Assembly: GCA_964410105.1 (NCBI GenBank)
Contig: CAYPFY010000007.1
Location: forward strand, 62,001 to 126,000
Direction: 5' to 3'
DNA from: CAYPFY01 sp964410105
GTDB taxonomy: Bacteria; Bacteroidota; Ignavibacteria; UBA10030; SZUA-254
DNA: 64,000 nt
How positions within the stretch are numbered: the stretch's first letter is position 1; each line of letters begins with the position of its first letter. Made by a program: the position numbers and the translations under genes. The notes under the pieces are model-generated. The model was not told the DNA's origin and searched no databases. It worked only from the letters and a program-made list of their open reading frames with translations. Shown one piece after another: positions 50,887-60,114 of the stretch.

Positions 50887-50958
50887 CTCCACAGGCAGGG
50901 CTCGAACCTGCAACCCTCCGGTTAACAGCCGGATGCTCTACCATTGAGCTACTGTGGA
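50887..50958 (-). tRNA. tRNA-Asn (GUU)
   Basis: A 72-base cloverleaf. Acceptor TCCACAG pairs with CTGTGGA. The anticodon arm CCGGCTGTTAACCGG carries GTT, and the T-arm GCAGGTTCGAGCCCTGC is canonical. The discriminator is G and CCA is not encoded. It has its own promoter, divergent from clpC. Confidence 0.97.
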
Positions 50959-50995
50959 ATGAAATTTGAGGGGAGAGCGTTTTGAAGAACGGTTT

Positions 50996-51024
50996 AATAT
51001 AGGAAATGCGGCCTAGAAAGTCAA
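50996..51024 (-). promoter_or_regulatory. Promoter of tRNA-Asn
   Basis: Minus strand: TTGACT, 17 bases, TATATT, about 38 bases before the tRNA. Its hexamers and spacing are identical to those of the clpC promoter. Confidence 0.75.
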
Positions 51025-51036
51025 TGCTCCAGATCC

Positions 51037-51065
51037 TTGACTAATCTTGGCGTTTTGGCTATATT
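51037..51065 (+). promoter_or_regulatory. Promoter of clpC
   Basis: TTGACT, 17 bases, TATATT, followed by a 50-base leader ending in an AAGGGG ribosome site. The -35 box is 12 bases from that of the divergent tRNA promoter. No CtsR- or CIRCE-like repeat was seen. Confidence 0.75.
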
Positions 51066-51120
51066 GAATGAGGAGAGGGATATAAGAGCGGTCGTTGCAA
51101 TACTTTTGTAAGGGGAACCA

Positions 51121-53616
51121 ATGGAAGGAAATTTTTCAAATCGTGTCCAGGATGTCATACGGCTTAGCCGGGAGGAGGCATTACGTCTCGGTCACGATTA
51201 CATCGGGACGGAGCATCTGCTCCTCGGCGTAATCCGAGAGGGGGAAGGGATAGCCGTAAAAATCCTGCGCAACCTCGGGGTGGATCTCTACAAACTCAAG
51301 AAAGCAATTGAGGACACTGTGAGGACCTCCGGGGGGACCCTCACGATCGGCAACATTCCCCTGACGAAGCAGGCGGAAAAAGTTTTGAAGATCACCTATT
51401 TGGAGGCAAAGCTCTACAAATCCGATGTGATCGGCACGGAGCATCTCCTCCTCTCATTGCTCCGCGATGACGATAACATAGCGGCCCAGATCCTCCACCA
51501 GTTCAACGTCCATTATGATGCCGTAAGGAACGAGCTTGACAACATCATCAGCGGCAAACCATCGAGCCCGCCGGCCGCTCCCGCTGCGGAGAGAAGGGCG
51601 GAGAAATCAAAAACCCCGGTCCTTGACAATTTTGGCCGTGACCTGACGAAGCTCGCCCTGGAAGACAAGCTCGATCCGATAGTCGGGCGTGAGAAGGAGA
51701 TAGAGCGCGTCGCTCAGGTTCTCAGCCGGAGGAAGAAAAACAACCCGGTCCTGATTGGGGAACCCGGTGTGGGAAAAACAGCGATCGCCGAGGGTCTGGC
51801 CCTCCGCATCATTCAGAAAAAAGTTTCACGCGTCCTCCACGACAAGCGCGTCGTCACACTGGACCTCGCGGCGCTCGTAGCCGGAACGAAATACCGCGGG
51901 CAGTTTGAAGAGCGGATGAAGGCAGTCATGAACGAGTTGGAGAAGGCAAAAGATGTCATCCTCTTCATTGACGAGCTCCACACCATCGTCGGGGCCGGGG
52001 GGGCCTCCGGTTCTCTGGATGCGTCGAACATGTTCAAGCCGGCCCTCGCCAGGGGAGATCTCCAGTGCATCGGTGCCACGACCCTAGATGAATACAGGCA
52101 GTACATCGAAAAAGACGGCGCCCTTGATCGTCGTTTCCAGAAGATCATGGTCGATCCGACGACGGTCGACGAGACCATTCAGATTCTCAAGAACATCAAG
52201 CACAAATACGAAGAGCACCACAACATCCGTTATGCGGACAAGGCGCTCGAGGCGGCAGTGCGTCTGAGCGACCGCTACATCACGGACAGATACCTGCCGG
52301 ACAAAGCCATCGACGTCCTTGATGAAGCGGGCTCGCGGGTTCACCTTTCGAACATCCACGTCCCGAAAGAAATCCTTGACCTGGAGGGAGAGGTTGAAAA
52401 GATCCGGCAATCGAAGAACCAAGTGGTGAAGAATCAGAACTTCGAGGAAGCGGCCCGATTGCGCGATCTCGAAAAGAAGGTTCTCAACGACCTTGAGATC
52501 GCCAAGAGAGAGTGGGAGCTCAAGGCGCAGGAAGTCGTCTACGAAGTATCTGAAGAGACGATGGCGGATGTCGTATCGATGATGACCGGGATCCCGGTCA
52601 ACAAGATCGCCCAGTCGGAGTCTGACAAACTGCTCAAGATGGAAATAGCGCTCAGGGGCGTCATCGTCGGGCAGGATGAGGCGATCACAAAACTGAGCAA
52701 GGCTATTCGAAGGACGAGGGCAGGATTAAAGGACCCGAGGCGTCCCATCGGTTCCTTCATATTCCTCGGGCCGACGGGAGTTGGCAAGACGGAGATGGCG
52801 AAGGCGCTTGCCCGGTATCTCTTCGACTCGGAGGATGCGCTCATCCGGATTGATATGAGCGAGTACATGGAAAAATTTAGCGTCTCCCGGCTAGTGGGGG
52901 CTCCTCCGGGATACGTCGGATACGAGGAGGGGGGTCAGCTCACGGAAAAGGTGCGCAGGAAACCGTATTCCGTCGTCCTCCTTGACGAGATCGAGAAGGC
53001 ACATCCGGACGTTTTCAACATTCTTCTCCAGGTCCTTGACGACGGCATACTCACCGACAGCCTCGGGAGAAGAGTTGATTTCAAGAACACCATCCTGATC
53101 ATGACCTCGAACATCGGGGCGCGCGACATACGATCGAGCGGCGGATTCGGCTTCGGCACCGACACCCCGAAGGACAATTACAAGGCGATGAAAAACACCA
53201 TCGAGGATGCAGTGAAGCGGGTATTCAACCCCGAATTCCTCAATCGAATTGACGATACGATCATCTTCCATAACTTGGAGCGCGAGCACATCGGTTTGAT
53301 CATCGACATCCAGATGCAGGAACTTGTCAAGCGGATGGCCACGATGGAGATCAAGATCCAGCTCACGAAGCAGGCGAAGGAATTCCTTGTGGACAAGGGT
53401 TATGACCCGGCATTTGGGGCGAGGCCTCTCCGGCGTGCGCTCCAAAAATATGTTGAGGATCCGATCGCCGAAGAAATCCTGCGCAACAAGTTCGGTCAGG
53501 GAAGCATCATCAGGGTAAAATTCAACAAAAAGACCGAGATGTTGAAATTTGCGGAGAGTTCCAAGAAGGGGAAAGGAAAGGCAGAGGCCGAGCAGAGCAA
53601 CGCCAAAGTCTCCTAA
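51121..53616 (+). CDS. clpC: Clp protease ATP-binding subunit ClpC
   Basis: AAA+ unfoldase that feeds proteins to ClpP. Two N-terminal Clp_N repeats (IGTEHLLLGVIREGEG and IGTEHLLLSLLRDDDN), first Walker A GEPGVGKT at 213-220, a middle domain with the UVR motif near 440-460 (NFEEAARLRDLEKK) that marks ClpC rather than ClpA or ClpB, second Walker A GPTGVGKT at 550-557, then VLLDEIEKAHPDV and TSNIGARD. Length 831. A Lys/Glu-rich tail ends the protein. Monocistronic between its own promoter and terminator. No mcsA/mcsB or ctsR gene is in the window. Confidence 0.97.
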   Translation: MEGNFSNRVQDVIRLSREEALRLGHDYIGTEHLLLGVIREGEGIAVKILRNLGVDLYKLKKAIEDTVRTSGGTLTIGNIPLTKQAEKVLKITYLEAKLYKSDVIGTEHLLLSLLRDDDNIAAQILHQFNVHYDAVRNELDNIISGKPSSPPAAPAAERRAEKSKTPVLDNFGRDLTKLALEDKLDPIVGREKEIERVAQVLSRRKKNNPVLIGEPGVGKTAIAEGLALRIIQKKVSRVLHDKRVVTLDLAALVAGTKYRGQFEERMKAVMNELEKAKDVILFIDELHTIVGAGGASGSLDASNMFKPALARGDLQCIGATTLDEYRQYIEKDGALDRRFQKIMVDPTTVDETIQILKNIKHKYEEHHNIRYADKALEAAVRLSDRYITDRYLPDKAIDVLDEAGSRVHLSNIHVPKEILDLEGEVEKIRQSKNQVVKNQNFEEAARLRDLEKKVLNDLEIAKREWELKAQEVVYEVSEETMADVVSMMTGIPVNKIAQSESDKLLKMEIALRGVIVGQDEAITKLSKAIRRTRAGLKDPRRPIGSFIFLGPTGVGKTEMAKALARYLFDSEDALIRIDMSEYMEKFSVSRLVGAPPGYVGYEEGGQLTEKVRRKPYSVVLLDEIEKAHPDVFNILLQVLDDGILTDSLGRRVDFKNTILIMTSNIGARDIRSSGGFGFGTDTPKDNYKAMKNTIEDAVKRVFNPEFLNRIDDTIIFHNLEREHIGLIIDIQMQELVKRMATMEIKIQLTKQAKEFLVDKGYDPAFGARPLRRALQKYVEDPIAEEILRNKFGQGSIIRVKFNKKTEMLKFAESSKKGKGKAEAEQSNAKVS

Positions 53617-53634
53617 TTTTTGAGGAAACCGATC

Positions 53635-53674
53635 AGCCCTTGTCCTCCCATTATCGGTGGGACAAGGGCTTTTT
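53635..53674 (+). terminator. Rho-independent terminator of clpC
   Basis: An 11-pair stem (AGCCCTTGTCC / GGACAAGGGCT) with a loop that can extend pairing, followed by TTTTT, 18 bases after the clpC stop. Confidence 0.9.
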
Positions 53675-53686
53675 CATTCCTTCACC

Positions 53687-54715
53687 ATGGTACTGTCAAA
53701 GCATCATCCGCGAGTACGGGAGCTCTCCTTCCAGCAGCTTCTCAACCAGCGGGTCTGCGATCTGGACCTGCGGTTTGAGGGCGTTCTTCGCGCATGCCTC
53801 ATCCAGATCAGGCGGGAACTGAAGCAAAAGCACATCGGTTTTTTCCCTCACTTCTATTTTGGCGACGAGCCGTGGGGTTGCATAAACCGGACCGGATCGG
53901 TGGAGATCCCCTTCTTCCTGGCCAATCGGGATCTGCGCCGCCTAGCCGAACGGTATTATCTTACCTATTCAAAACACGAAATCCTCAAAGTTCTCCGACA
54001 CGAAACGGGCCATGCGATCAACTATGCGTACAAAGTCTGGACTAGACCGGAATGGAAGCATTTCTTCGGAAAATTTCAGAGGCCATACAGAAATTTTTAC
54101 AACTTTGTTCCGGGGAGCAAAGACTACGTGCTGTACCTTCATCACATGGGGAATCCCCACTATGCCCAGAAGCATCCGGATGAGGACTTTGCGGAAACCT
54201 TTGCGGTCTGGCTTGATCCCGGCACGAAGTGGAAGTGGAACTATCGATCGTGGCCCGGCGCCCTGGAGAAGCTTAGATATATAGAGAGGCTCTTCCGGGC
54301 CGACCGCGTAGCCGAGCGACGTCCGCTGCGCGTGAAGTACGACGAATCCTGCAACTACCGGACAATCAAAGCGACGGTGGCGGAATACTTTGCCATTGAG
54401 AAAAAGGTCGATCCACGGGTTAAAGAGTACCTGCAGGATCTCAAGGAGATCTTTTCACGCGGCTCTCTCCGGCGCCGGAAACTCATACGCGCGGACCTGT
54501 TCATCCACAACTATTCTGACTATCTCGAAAAGGAGCTTGTGACATGGATCGCGAAAGCGGATCGCCGTGATGTCCGAAAATACCTCAGAGAGCTCGAGAC
54601 CCTCTGCGCGTTGAACAACCTCCAGCTCAGGCCCGACCAGGCCACCGAGAAACTTGTCGAGCTCGTCATCATCTCGACATACCACCTCCTGAAGCGCCTC
54701 CGTTTCATCCACTGA
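53687..54715 (+). CDS. Putative zinc metallopeptidase
   Basis: 342 residues, no signal peptide. A zinc site HETGHAINYAY (HExxH) lies about residue 115, and a further acidic motif HPDEDFAETFAVWLDP supplies a likely third ligand. The N-terminal QRVCDLDLRFEG with FFPHFYFGDEPWG and the EIPFFLANRDLRRLAERY region look like the uncharacterised putative zinc-binding peptidase group (Peptidase_Mx-like). The C-terminal 130 residues are helical. The ATG chosen has no ribosome site; an upstream GTG falls inside the clpC terminator. It is probably made by read-through or an unseen promoter. Confidence 0.7.
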   Translation: MVLSKHHPRVRELSFQQLLNQRVCDLDLRFEGVLRACLIQIRRELKQKHIGFFPHFYFGDEPWGCINRTGSVEIPFFLANRDLRRLAERYYLTYSKHEILKVLRHETGHAINYAYKVWTRPEWKHFFGKFQRPYRNFYNFVPGSKDYVLYLHHMGNPHYAQKHPDEDFAETFAVWLDPGTKWKWNYRSWPGALEKLRYIERLFRADRVAERRPLRVKYDESCNYRTIKATVAEYFAIEKKVDPRVKEYLQDLKEIFSRGSLRRRKLIRADLFIHNYSDYLEKELVTWIAKADRRDVRKYLRELETLCALNNLQLRPDQATEKLVELVIISTYHLLKRLRFIH

Positions 54716-54736
54716 GCCGTTCGACCGGCCCGGGCG

Positions 54737-57700
54737 TCAGAAGTACACCTTGATGGTCGTCAGCGAAAACTTCCTCGTCTGCACACCCACGGCGTTCTTG
54801 CGCACAACGAGATCCTCCTTATCCTCTTCAAGCAGATTGGACATGACTGCTTTTCGTGGAGACCGGGGGAGAGTGATGACGGCATCGGAATTCCGGCCTT
54901 CCGATTCGTACCACTGCAGAATCCAGGCATCGGAGTCTTCGGCCTTCTTCATCATCGTCAGGACAAGGTTCCCAGGGTCGAGCCGGAGAAACGAATGTGA
55001 CGGAGATAATGTGCCGGCGTGACGGCGGGCCGGGAAACAGAGCAGCGGGGAATTGTACTCGTATCCATGGCGCACAGTCCCGCCGGATTTCCAGTCCCCT
55101 TCGTGGGGAAAGAGGGAGTACTCGATAGAATGCTTGCCGCGATCTGCTGTGGGGTCGGGCCATTTGGGGGATCGGAGCAGGGAGAGGCGGATAATGCTCC
55201 CCTTGATATCGTAACCGTACTTCGAACGATTGAGAAGGCTGACCCCAAAGTTTTCGTGAGAAACATCCGCCCACCGTTCTGCAGGCACTTCGACCTTTGC
55301 CCTTTCCCATCGATCCACCATGCCCGTCGACCGTGATATCGTCCCGTAGGGGATCTCATACGTTGCAAGGGAATCGGAGAATGAGAGAGGAAAGGCAACC
55401 TTCACCATCGTCTTTTCTTCCCACCAATCTGCGTCGGTGCGGAATTCGATACGGTCGAGCGATCGATAGAGCACGACATCCTGCGTGAAAAACGAGCTCG
55501 GGTAATCCGGCGTGGGGGGATCCTTCTGGGTTCCGGGTTTGAGATAGTCCCAGGAAATGCGCACAGTAGCCCTAACCGGTCCCCTCTCGACTATTCTGAC
55601 GCTCCGGAGGCGGAGAGGGAATCGGGAGCCAGTAAGTCCGATATTCCAAGCATCCCAGGCCTTCGGCTTATCCTCGAGCATTTGAAGCTCATTTCCGCGC
55701 CCAGCCAGTATTTCCCTGTGATTCCGTTTATCGAGAATACTCTTCATCCAGCCCGAGTCTTTATCCACCACAACCCGGAAAAACTCATTCTCCAGAGTGC
55801 CCTCATCGCCGGCAAAAAGGAGTGACGAAGCCTCATCCGCGGTGACCGATTCTCGGGACCCTCTTTTCCGCGCTGAACCGGCTGGCGCATTATTGTCCTT
55901 CTCGGGACCCTTCGGCGACTGGCTCCTTAGCCCGAACAGTCTGTAGCCCATCGCGGGAATATCGCGACCCAGAAAGAGGATAGATCTATCGTATTTATCT
56001 TTCTCGACGATCTGTGAGGGCACCTCCCTCCCGCGGTCATCGAATATTGCGTATTCACCGGTGCTACCGGCCGGGAGCGGAGCCGCAACAACATCCGTAC
56101 GCGCCCATGAGAGGGTATTCATGACAACCAGGGGATCGCCCTGCAGGCCGGATGTATTTATATTCTGCGTGATGTGGTCGAGAGAGCTATTCAGCTCAAA
56201 AGTTCCGATCGTTCGAGCATGCTCAAATTTCTCCGTCGCATCGATATAATTCTCCCGGATGCCTGATCCGGGGAGGATATCATGAAACTGGTTAAAAAGC
56301 ACATTCCGCCAGGCTTCCTCGATATCGGAACCGGCGTAGTGCCTTCCAAAGAGAGTAGCGAGCGTCGACGTCTTCTCGACATTCGTCAGGAGCACTTCGC
56401 TCTTGCGGTTCCATTCCTTCATTTTCGCCTGCGTTGTAAAAGTGCCTTGGTGATACTCGAGATAGAGCTCGTCTTTCCAGACCGGGATCTTGCTCAGATC
56501 GGATCCCTTCACCCATCTGAGGTAGCCTGCAGCGGTCCCATACTCGATCGCCGGGTAGAGATCGAGCCCTTTCAGATGCTCAATTCGGTCTAGCATCTCG
56601 GGAGAGGGTCCCCCCCCGTGATCGCCCACCCCAAAGAGGATAAGCATTTTGGTCAATCCGGTATTCGCGTCAAATTGCCGGAGCCAGTCCACGAGCGCGA
56701 AAGGGTCGTCGACCGTATTGACATAGTCGAAGGGAAAATAGGTAAGAAGGCGCGAGCCGTCTGGGCTTTGCCACCAGAAAAGTCGGTAGGGAAAAACATT
56801 CTCCTCGTTCCAGCCGATCTTCTGCGTAATGAACGCGTCCACTCCGGCATTCGCGTAGAACTCCGGCATATTCCAGTTATAGCCGAACGAATCTGGGTTC
56901 CAGCCGATTGTGACATCGGCGCCAAGTTTTTTCCGGAAAAAGCGTTTGGCATAGAGGAGATGATGAGACCACGATTCTCCTCCGGGCAAGTTGCAATCCG
57001 GTTCGACCCACATTCCTCCCACCACTTCCCACCTGCCATCGCGGACACGGCCCTGGATCTTTCCGAAGAGATCGGGATAGAGCCTTTCCATCCAGTCATA
57101 GTACGCTGCGGCGCTTTGCGTATAGGTGAAGTCGGGCCGCTCCTCCATCATCTTGATGACGGAGGTGAACGTATTCCTGCACACCTCGATCGTCTCCTTG
57201 TCGCGCCACAGCCATGCCGCGTCGATGTGTGCGTTCGCGTCGAAGTAAAGAGTATATTTTTTCACAAAATCGCGGACGGGGCCGAGGCGGGAACGAACCA
57301 GCGCGAGGGACCCGTTGAACTTCCCCGTATCACCCTCGCCGAGCGCACGGACATCGACGCTCTGGGCAAGATCCTCGAGGAGCGCGCGGAGGCGGACTTT
57401 CTCCTCACGGTTCGTCTTCGAGTTATCGATATGGGGATCCTCCTTTTTCCGTGAGCTCGTCTGATATGTATCGAACCCGAGAAGTTTTTCCGCGACCCGC
57501 ATGCCGAGGGAAAAATCCCCGATGGCAGAACGAAGCCCCGAGGTCCTTTCAGTCTGGATCTGAGCCCGGAGCAACCGCAGGGGGCCTCCGGTATTAATCG
57601 CCTTGATAGCGATCAGGAATTTTTCGCCTGGCCGCGCGTCCTTCGTCAGTTCAAACTCACCGTCCCAGGGGAAAAACCCCTTGCTTTCCCCATTGACCCA

Positions 57701-58042
57701 GAGGTATCCGTAGTCATCGACCGAAACGAGAAACCTGATCGGGCCGGAGATTGGCTGGCCGAGGTACCGGGAGGGAAGAACGATCTCCTTCCTGATCCAG
57801 CACGAGTCGGGGTAGATTGACTGATTGAGAGAGAGATTCTCCCATCTCGAGTCGTCGAATCCTGCTTTCGTGGGATCGCCCGTCATCCCGCGAAGAGATT
57901 TGAGATCCGGGCTGACCTTCCAGGAATCATAGGAAGTCATGCTCAGGGAATCAAGGGTACGAACGAGCACGTCGACGTGAGATTGCGAGAAAAGGAGAGA
58001 CGCTGCGCCGAGAGTCAGAATCAGAAGCGAGGGTACCATCAT
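54737..58042 (-). CDS. Exported alpha-mannosidase, glycoside hydrolase family 38
   Basis: An exported retaining alpha-mannosidase. Signal peptide MMVPSLLILTLGAASLLFSQ, then an N-terminal beta-sandwich-like region, and the GH38 catalytic domain with the zinc motif DANAHIDAAWLW near residue 270 and the nucleophile in GWNPDSFGYNW (D384). The rest is the mannosidase middle and C-terminal beta domains. Length 1101, typical. A GGTGG ribosome site precedes the ATG; a longer start is not supported. It follows the TPR membrane protein, in a run that begins with a sugar ABC importer. Confidence 0.92.
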   Translation of the reverse strand: MMVPSLLILTLGAASLLFSQSHVDVLVRTLDSLSMTSYDSWKVSPDLKSLRGMTGDPTKAGFDDSRWENLSLNQSIYPDSCWIRKEIVLPSRYLGQPISGPIRFLVSVDDYGYLWVNGESKGFFPWDGEFELTKDARPGEKFLIAIKAINTGGPLRLLRAQIQTERTSGLRSAIGDFSLGMRVAEKLLGFDTYQTSSRKKEDPHIDNSKTNREEKVRLRALLEDLAQSVDVRALGEGDTGKFNGSLALVRSRLGPVRDFVKKYTLYFDANAHIDAAWLWRDKETIEVCRNTFTSVIKMMEERPDFTYTQSAAAYYDWMERLYPDLFGKIQGRVRDGRWEVVGGMWVEPDCNLPGGESWSHHLLYAKRFFRKKLGADVTIGWNPDSFGYNWNMPEFYANAGVDAFITQKIGWNEENVFPYRLFWWQSPDGSRLLTYFPFDYVNTVDDPFALVDWLRQFDANTGLTKMLILFGVGDHGGGPSPEMLDRIEHLKGLDLYPAIEYGTAAGYLRWVKGSDLSKIPVWKDELYLEYHQGTFTTQAKMKEWNRKSEVLLTNVEKTSTLATLFGRHYAGSDIEEAWRNVLFNQFHDILPGSGIRENYIDATEKFEHARTIGTFELNSSLDHITQNINTSGLQGDPLVVMNTLSWARTDVVAAPLPAGSTGEYAIFDDRGREVPSQIVEKDKYDRSILFLGRDIPAMGYRLFGLRSQSPKGPEKDNNAPAGSARKRGSRESVTADEASSLLFAGDEGTLENEFFRVVVDKDSGWMKSILDKRNHREILAGRGNELQMLEDKPKAWDAWNIGLTGSRFPLRLRSVRIVERGPVRATVRISWDYLKPGTQKDPPTPDYPSSFFTQDVVLYRSLDRIEFRTDADWWEEKTMVKVAFPLSFSDSLATYEIPYGTISRSTGMVDRWERAKVEVPAERWADVSHENFGVSLLNRSKYGYDIKGSIIRLSLLRSPKWPDPTADRGKHSIEYSLFPHEGDWKSGGTVRHGYEYNSPLLCFPARRHAGTLSPSHSFLRLDPGNLVLTMMKKAEDSDAWILQWYESEGRNSDAVITLPRSPRKAVMSNLLEEDKEDLVVRKNAVGVQTRKFSLTTIKVYF

Positions 58043-58109
58043 AACGCCACCATCTTTGCGAGGAGGATTTTTCTTGAATGTACTGTTCCGGAAAGAGATG
58101 TGCAATCTG

Positions 58110-60104
58110 TTACGGATTTGCGAGAGCCTGGAGGAACCGCCTGGCGAGCGCTGCGCCTTGAGCATCATGTGTAAGGGTAAGATAGCGCTGGAAATACTGC
58201 TTCGACGCAGAAGGTTTGTTCAAATTATGGAAGCAGAGGGCAGCATTGAAACAGGCGTCTGCGTAGGAGGGATCCAGTTCCAGGGCGCGGATAAAATAGG
58301 ATTGCGTCGTTTCGCACGGAAGATTGGAATGAAGCATCAGCACGCCGACATTGTTATAGGAGATTGGCGAGGACGGGTTGAACGACAAGCCCGTCTTGGC
58401 AGTTTCCAGCGCTTCGGCAAGACGATTCTGTGCTGCATAGATACTGGAGAGGTTTATGTAAATCTCGGGCAGAGTCGTATGAAGGGTGATGGCCTTCTCT
58501 TCGGCCCGCACTTCATTGAGCGTATCGCCAGAAAGATGGTAGACATTTCCGAGGCCTCCCCAGATTCGGGAGCTAAGGGAATCGATCGAAAGATACCTCC
58601 TGAAATATTCAACCGACCGTCGTGCATCTGCCCGTCTCCTGAAATAGATCGCCAGTTCCTCATAGGCGGCTGTGAGCGATTTTGGTCCCCAGATCCGTCG
58701 ATCGGGGAGCATCTCAAACCGGGCCAGGGCCAGATTCTCCGTGGCATTTAGACAGATGAAACCTGTGGTGTGAAGCAGGCTGATTCCGATCATCATCACC
58801 ATCAGCTCCCGTCTTATCCCATTCTCGGGCAGAAAGCGGAGGCAGGCAAACCCGGCGGCTGCCACTGCTCCAAGGCTGTAGGGTGCCAGAAGATCCCAGT
58901 CTCTGCTCATACCGAGATCCAGATTGATCGCCAGCGAGCAGGTGATTCCGCCGGCCGCGACGAGGGCGAGAAAGGCCCAGCGTGTTTCCTGGAACGACGC
59001 TTTCGTACGGCACACACACGCGACGGCGATGGGGGTAACGAGGGCAAACGGTGCCAACAGCATCTGGAGATTTGCAAATTCCTCGAAATGTCGCACGGAG
59101 AGGAGTGGATATGCCTGCTGGCCGAGAGTCACATTAAGAAGCGGAAGAAGGTGAGACTGCGACTGAAGGAACAAATCGAAGAACTGCCCGAAAGAATAGC
59201 CGCACAACCAGAGGATTGTCACGACAACGCTCACTGATGCGACCAGAGAAGGGGGAATTTCCATGGTCCGTTTCTGCCGTATCGCATAAGAAAGAAGGAG
59301 GAGAAGAGCCGGTGCCATACACAGCATCAATAAATGGAGCGTGAACAACACGCCGAAGGCCATGGATGGAAGTACGAGGTGAACGGAGCCCTTCAGATAG
59401 AGGAGCGACAGCCAGATAAAGAGAAGAAGCCCGGCGCACACGGGAGCATAATTCTCCACGTACCCGAAGAAGAGCTGGCTTGTCCCGGTGGAGACCACGA
59501 AGAGAAAGAAAATAAACCGCTCGAGGGGATCGCGGAGGATGCTACCTGAGATGAGAGAGACGAGCGCGACTGAAATGGCCCCGCAGGCGATACTCACAGC
59601 CTGGACGGGAAACGCCTCCGAAGGCAGAAACCCCAGGACCGAACACAGCTCCCAGCTTTTCCACATGAGCAATCCGGGAAGGGGTTCGTGGGTAAAGAGA
59701 TCGGGGATCTGGGAGGAATGATGGATCGTTTTCAGAAGGCGGAGGATAAGCGTTCCATCCCCGAGGAGAAGGAACCTTTCGCGGCCGAACCAGAAGAGAG
59801 CGATGGCAAAAGGAAGAAACAGGCCGATAAGGAACCCCCTCCTCGCGGCTCTCGGCCCACGCTGGAAAGACGAAACAGCGCGCTGGAGGGTGGCGAGGAC
59901 GGTCTTCTGGACAGTCGGGAAAAGAAAGAGCGCCATAAGCAGAAGTGTTCCGGCGCTCATCACGGGGGAAAAGAAGGACAGGAAGTGAAAACCCCAGTTA
60001 AGGCCGGACGGGTAGAGGGTAGCGTAGAGGTGGAGGCACACGATCAGGCCGCCGGTCAAGGTCAGAACGAACCGAAGGAGAGAATATGAAACGGAATTCG
60101 GCAA
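58110..60104 (-). CDS. Multi-spanning membrane protein with C-terminal TPR repeats
   Basis: 664 residues. About the first 460 contain eleven or so hydrophobic membrane segments, with RERFLLLGDGTLILRLLKT and THEPLPGLLMW in a loop, resembling GT-C-type or O-GlcNAc-transferase-like membrane proteins. From about 490 onward come four TPR units (SSRIWGGLGNVYHLSGDTLNE, LPEIYINLSSIYAAQNRLAEA, PISYNNVGVLMLHSNL, YADACFNAALCFHNLNK). Function is not known; a glycosyltransferase-like or assembly role is possible. The start is TTG with GGGG three bases before it. It follows the barrel protein by 10 bases. Confidence 0.75.
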   Translation of the reverse strand: MPNSVSYSLLRFVLTLTGGLIVCLHLYATLYPSGLNWGFHFLSFFSPVMSAGTLLLMALFLFPTVQKTVLATLQRAVSSFQRGPRAARRGFLIGLFLPFAIALFWFGRERFLLLGDGTLILRLLKTIHHSSQIPDLFTHEPLPGLLMWKSWELCSVLGFLPSEAFPVQAVSIACGAISVALVSLISGSILRDPLERFIFFLFVVSTGTSQLFFGYVENYAPVCAGLLLFIWLSLLYLKGSVHLVLPSMAFGVLFTLHLLMLCMAPALLLLLSYAIRQKRTMEIPPSLVASVSVVVTILWLCGYSFGQFFDLFLQSQSHLLPLLNVTLGQQAYPLLSVRHFEEFANLQMLLAPFALVTPIAVACVCRTKASFQETRWAFLALVAAGGITCSLAINLDLGMSRDWDLLAPYSLGAVAAAGFACLRFLPENGIRRELMVMMIGISLLHTTGFICLNATENLALARFEMLPDRRIWGPKSLTAAYEELAIYFRRRADARRSVEYFRRYLSIDSLSSRIWGGLGNVYHLSGDTLNEVRAEEKAITLHTTLPEIYINLSSIYAAQNRLAEALETAKTGLSFNPSSPISYNNVGVLMLHSNLPCETTQSYFIRALELDPSYADACFNAALCFHNLNKPSASKQYFQRYLTLTHDAQGAALARRFLQALANP

Positions 60105-60114
60105 GATCCCCGCG

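Noticed and set aside
50458..50913. Minus-strand frame upstream of the response regulator
   Set aside because: It overlaps the 3' part of tRNA-Asn and shows no protein-like composition.
50287..50958. tRNA-Asn as an integration site with a remnant element in the gene-poor stretch
   Set aside because: No integrase, no second copy of the tRNA 3' end and no phage-like frame were found.
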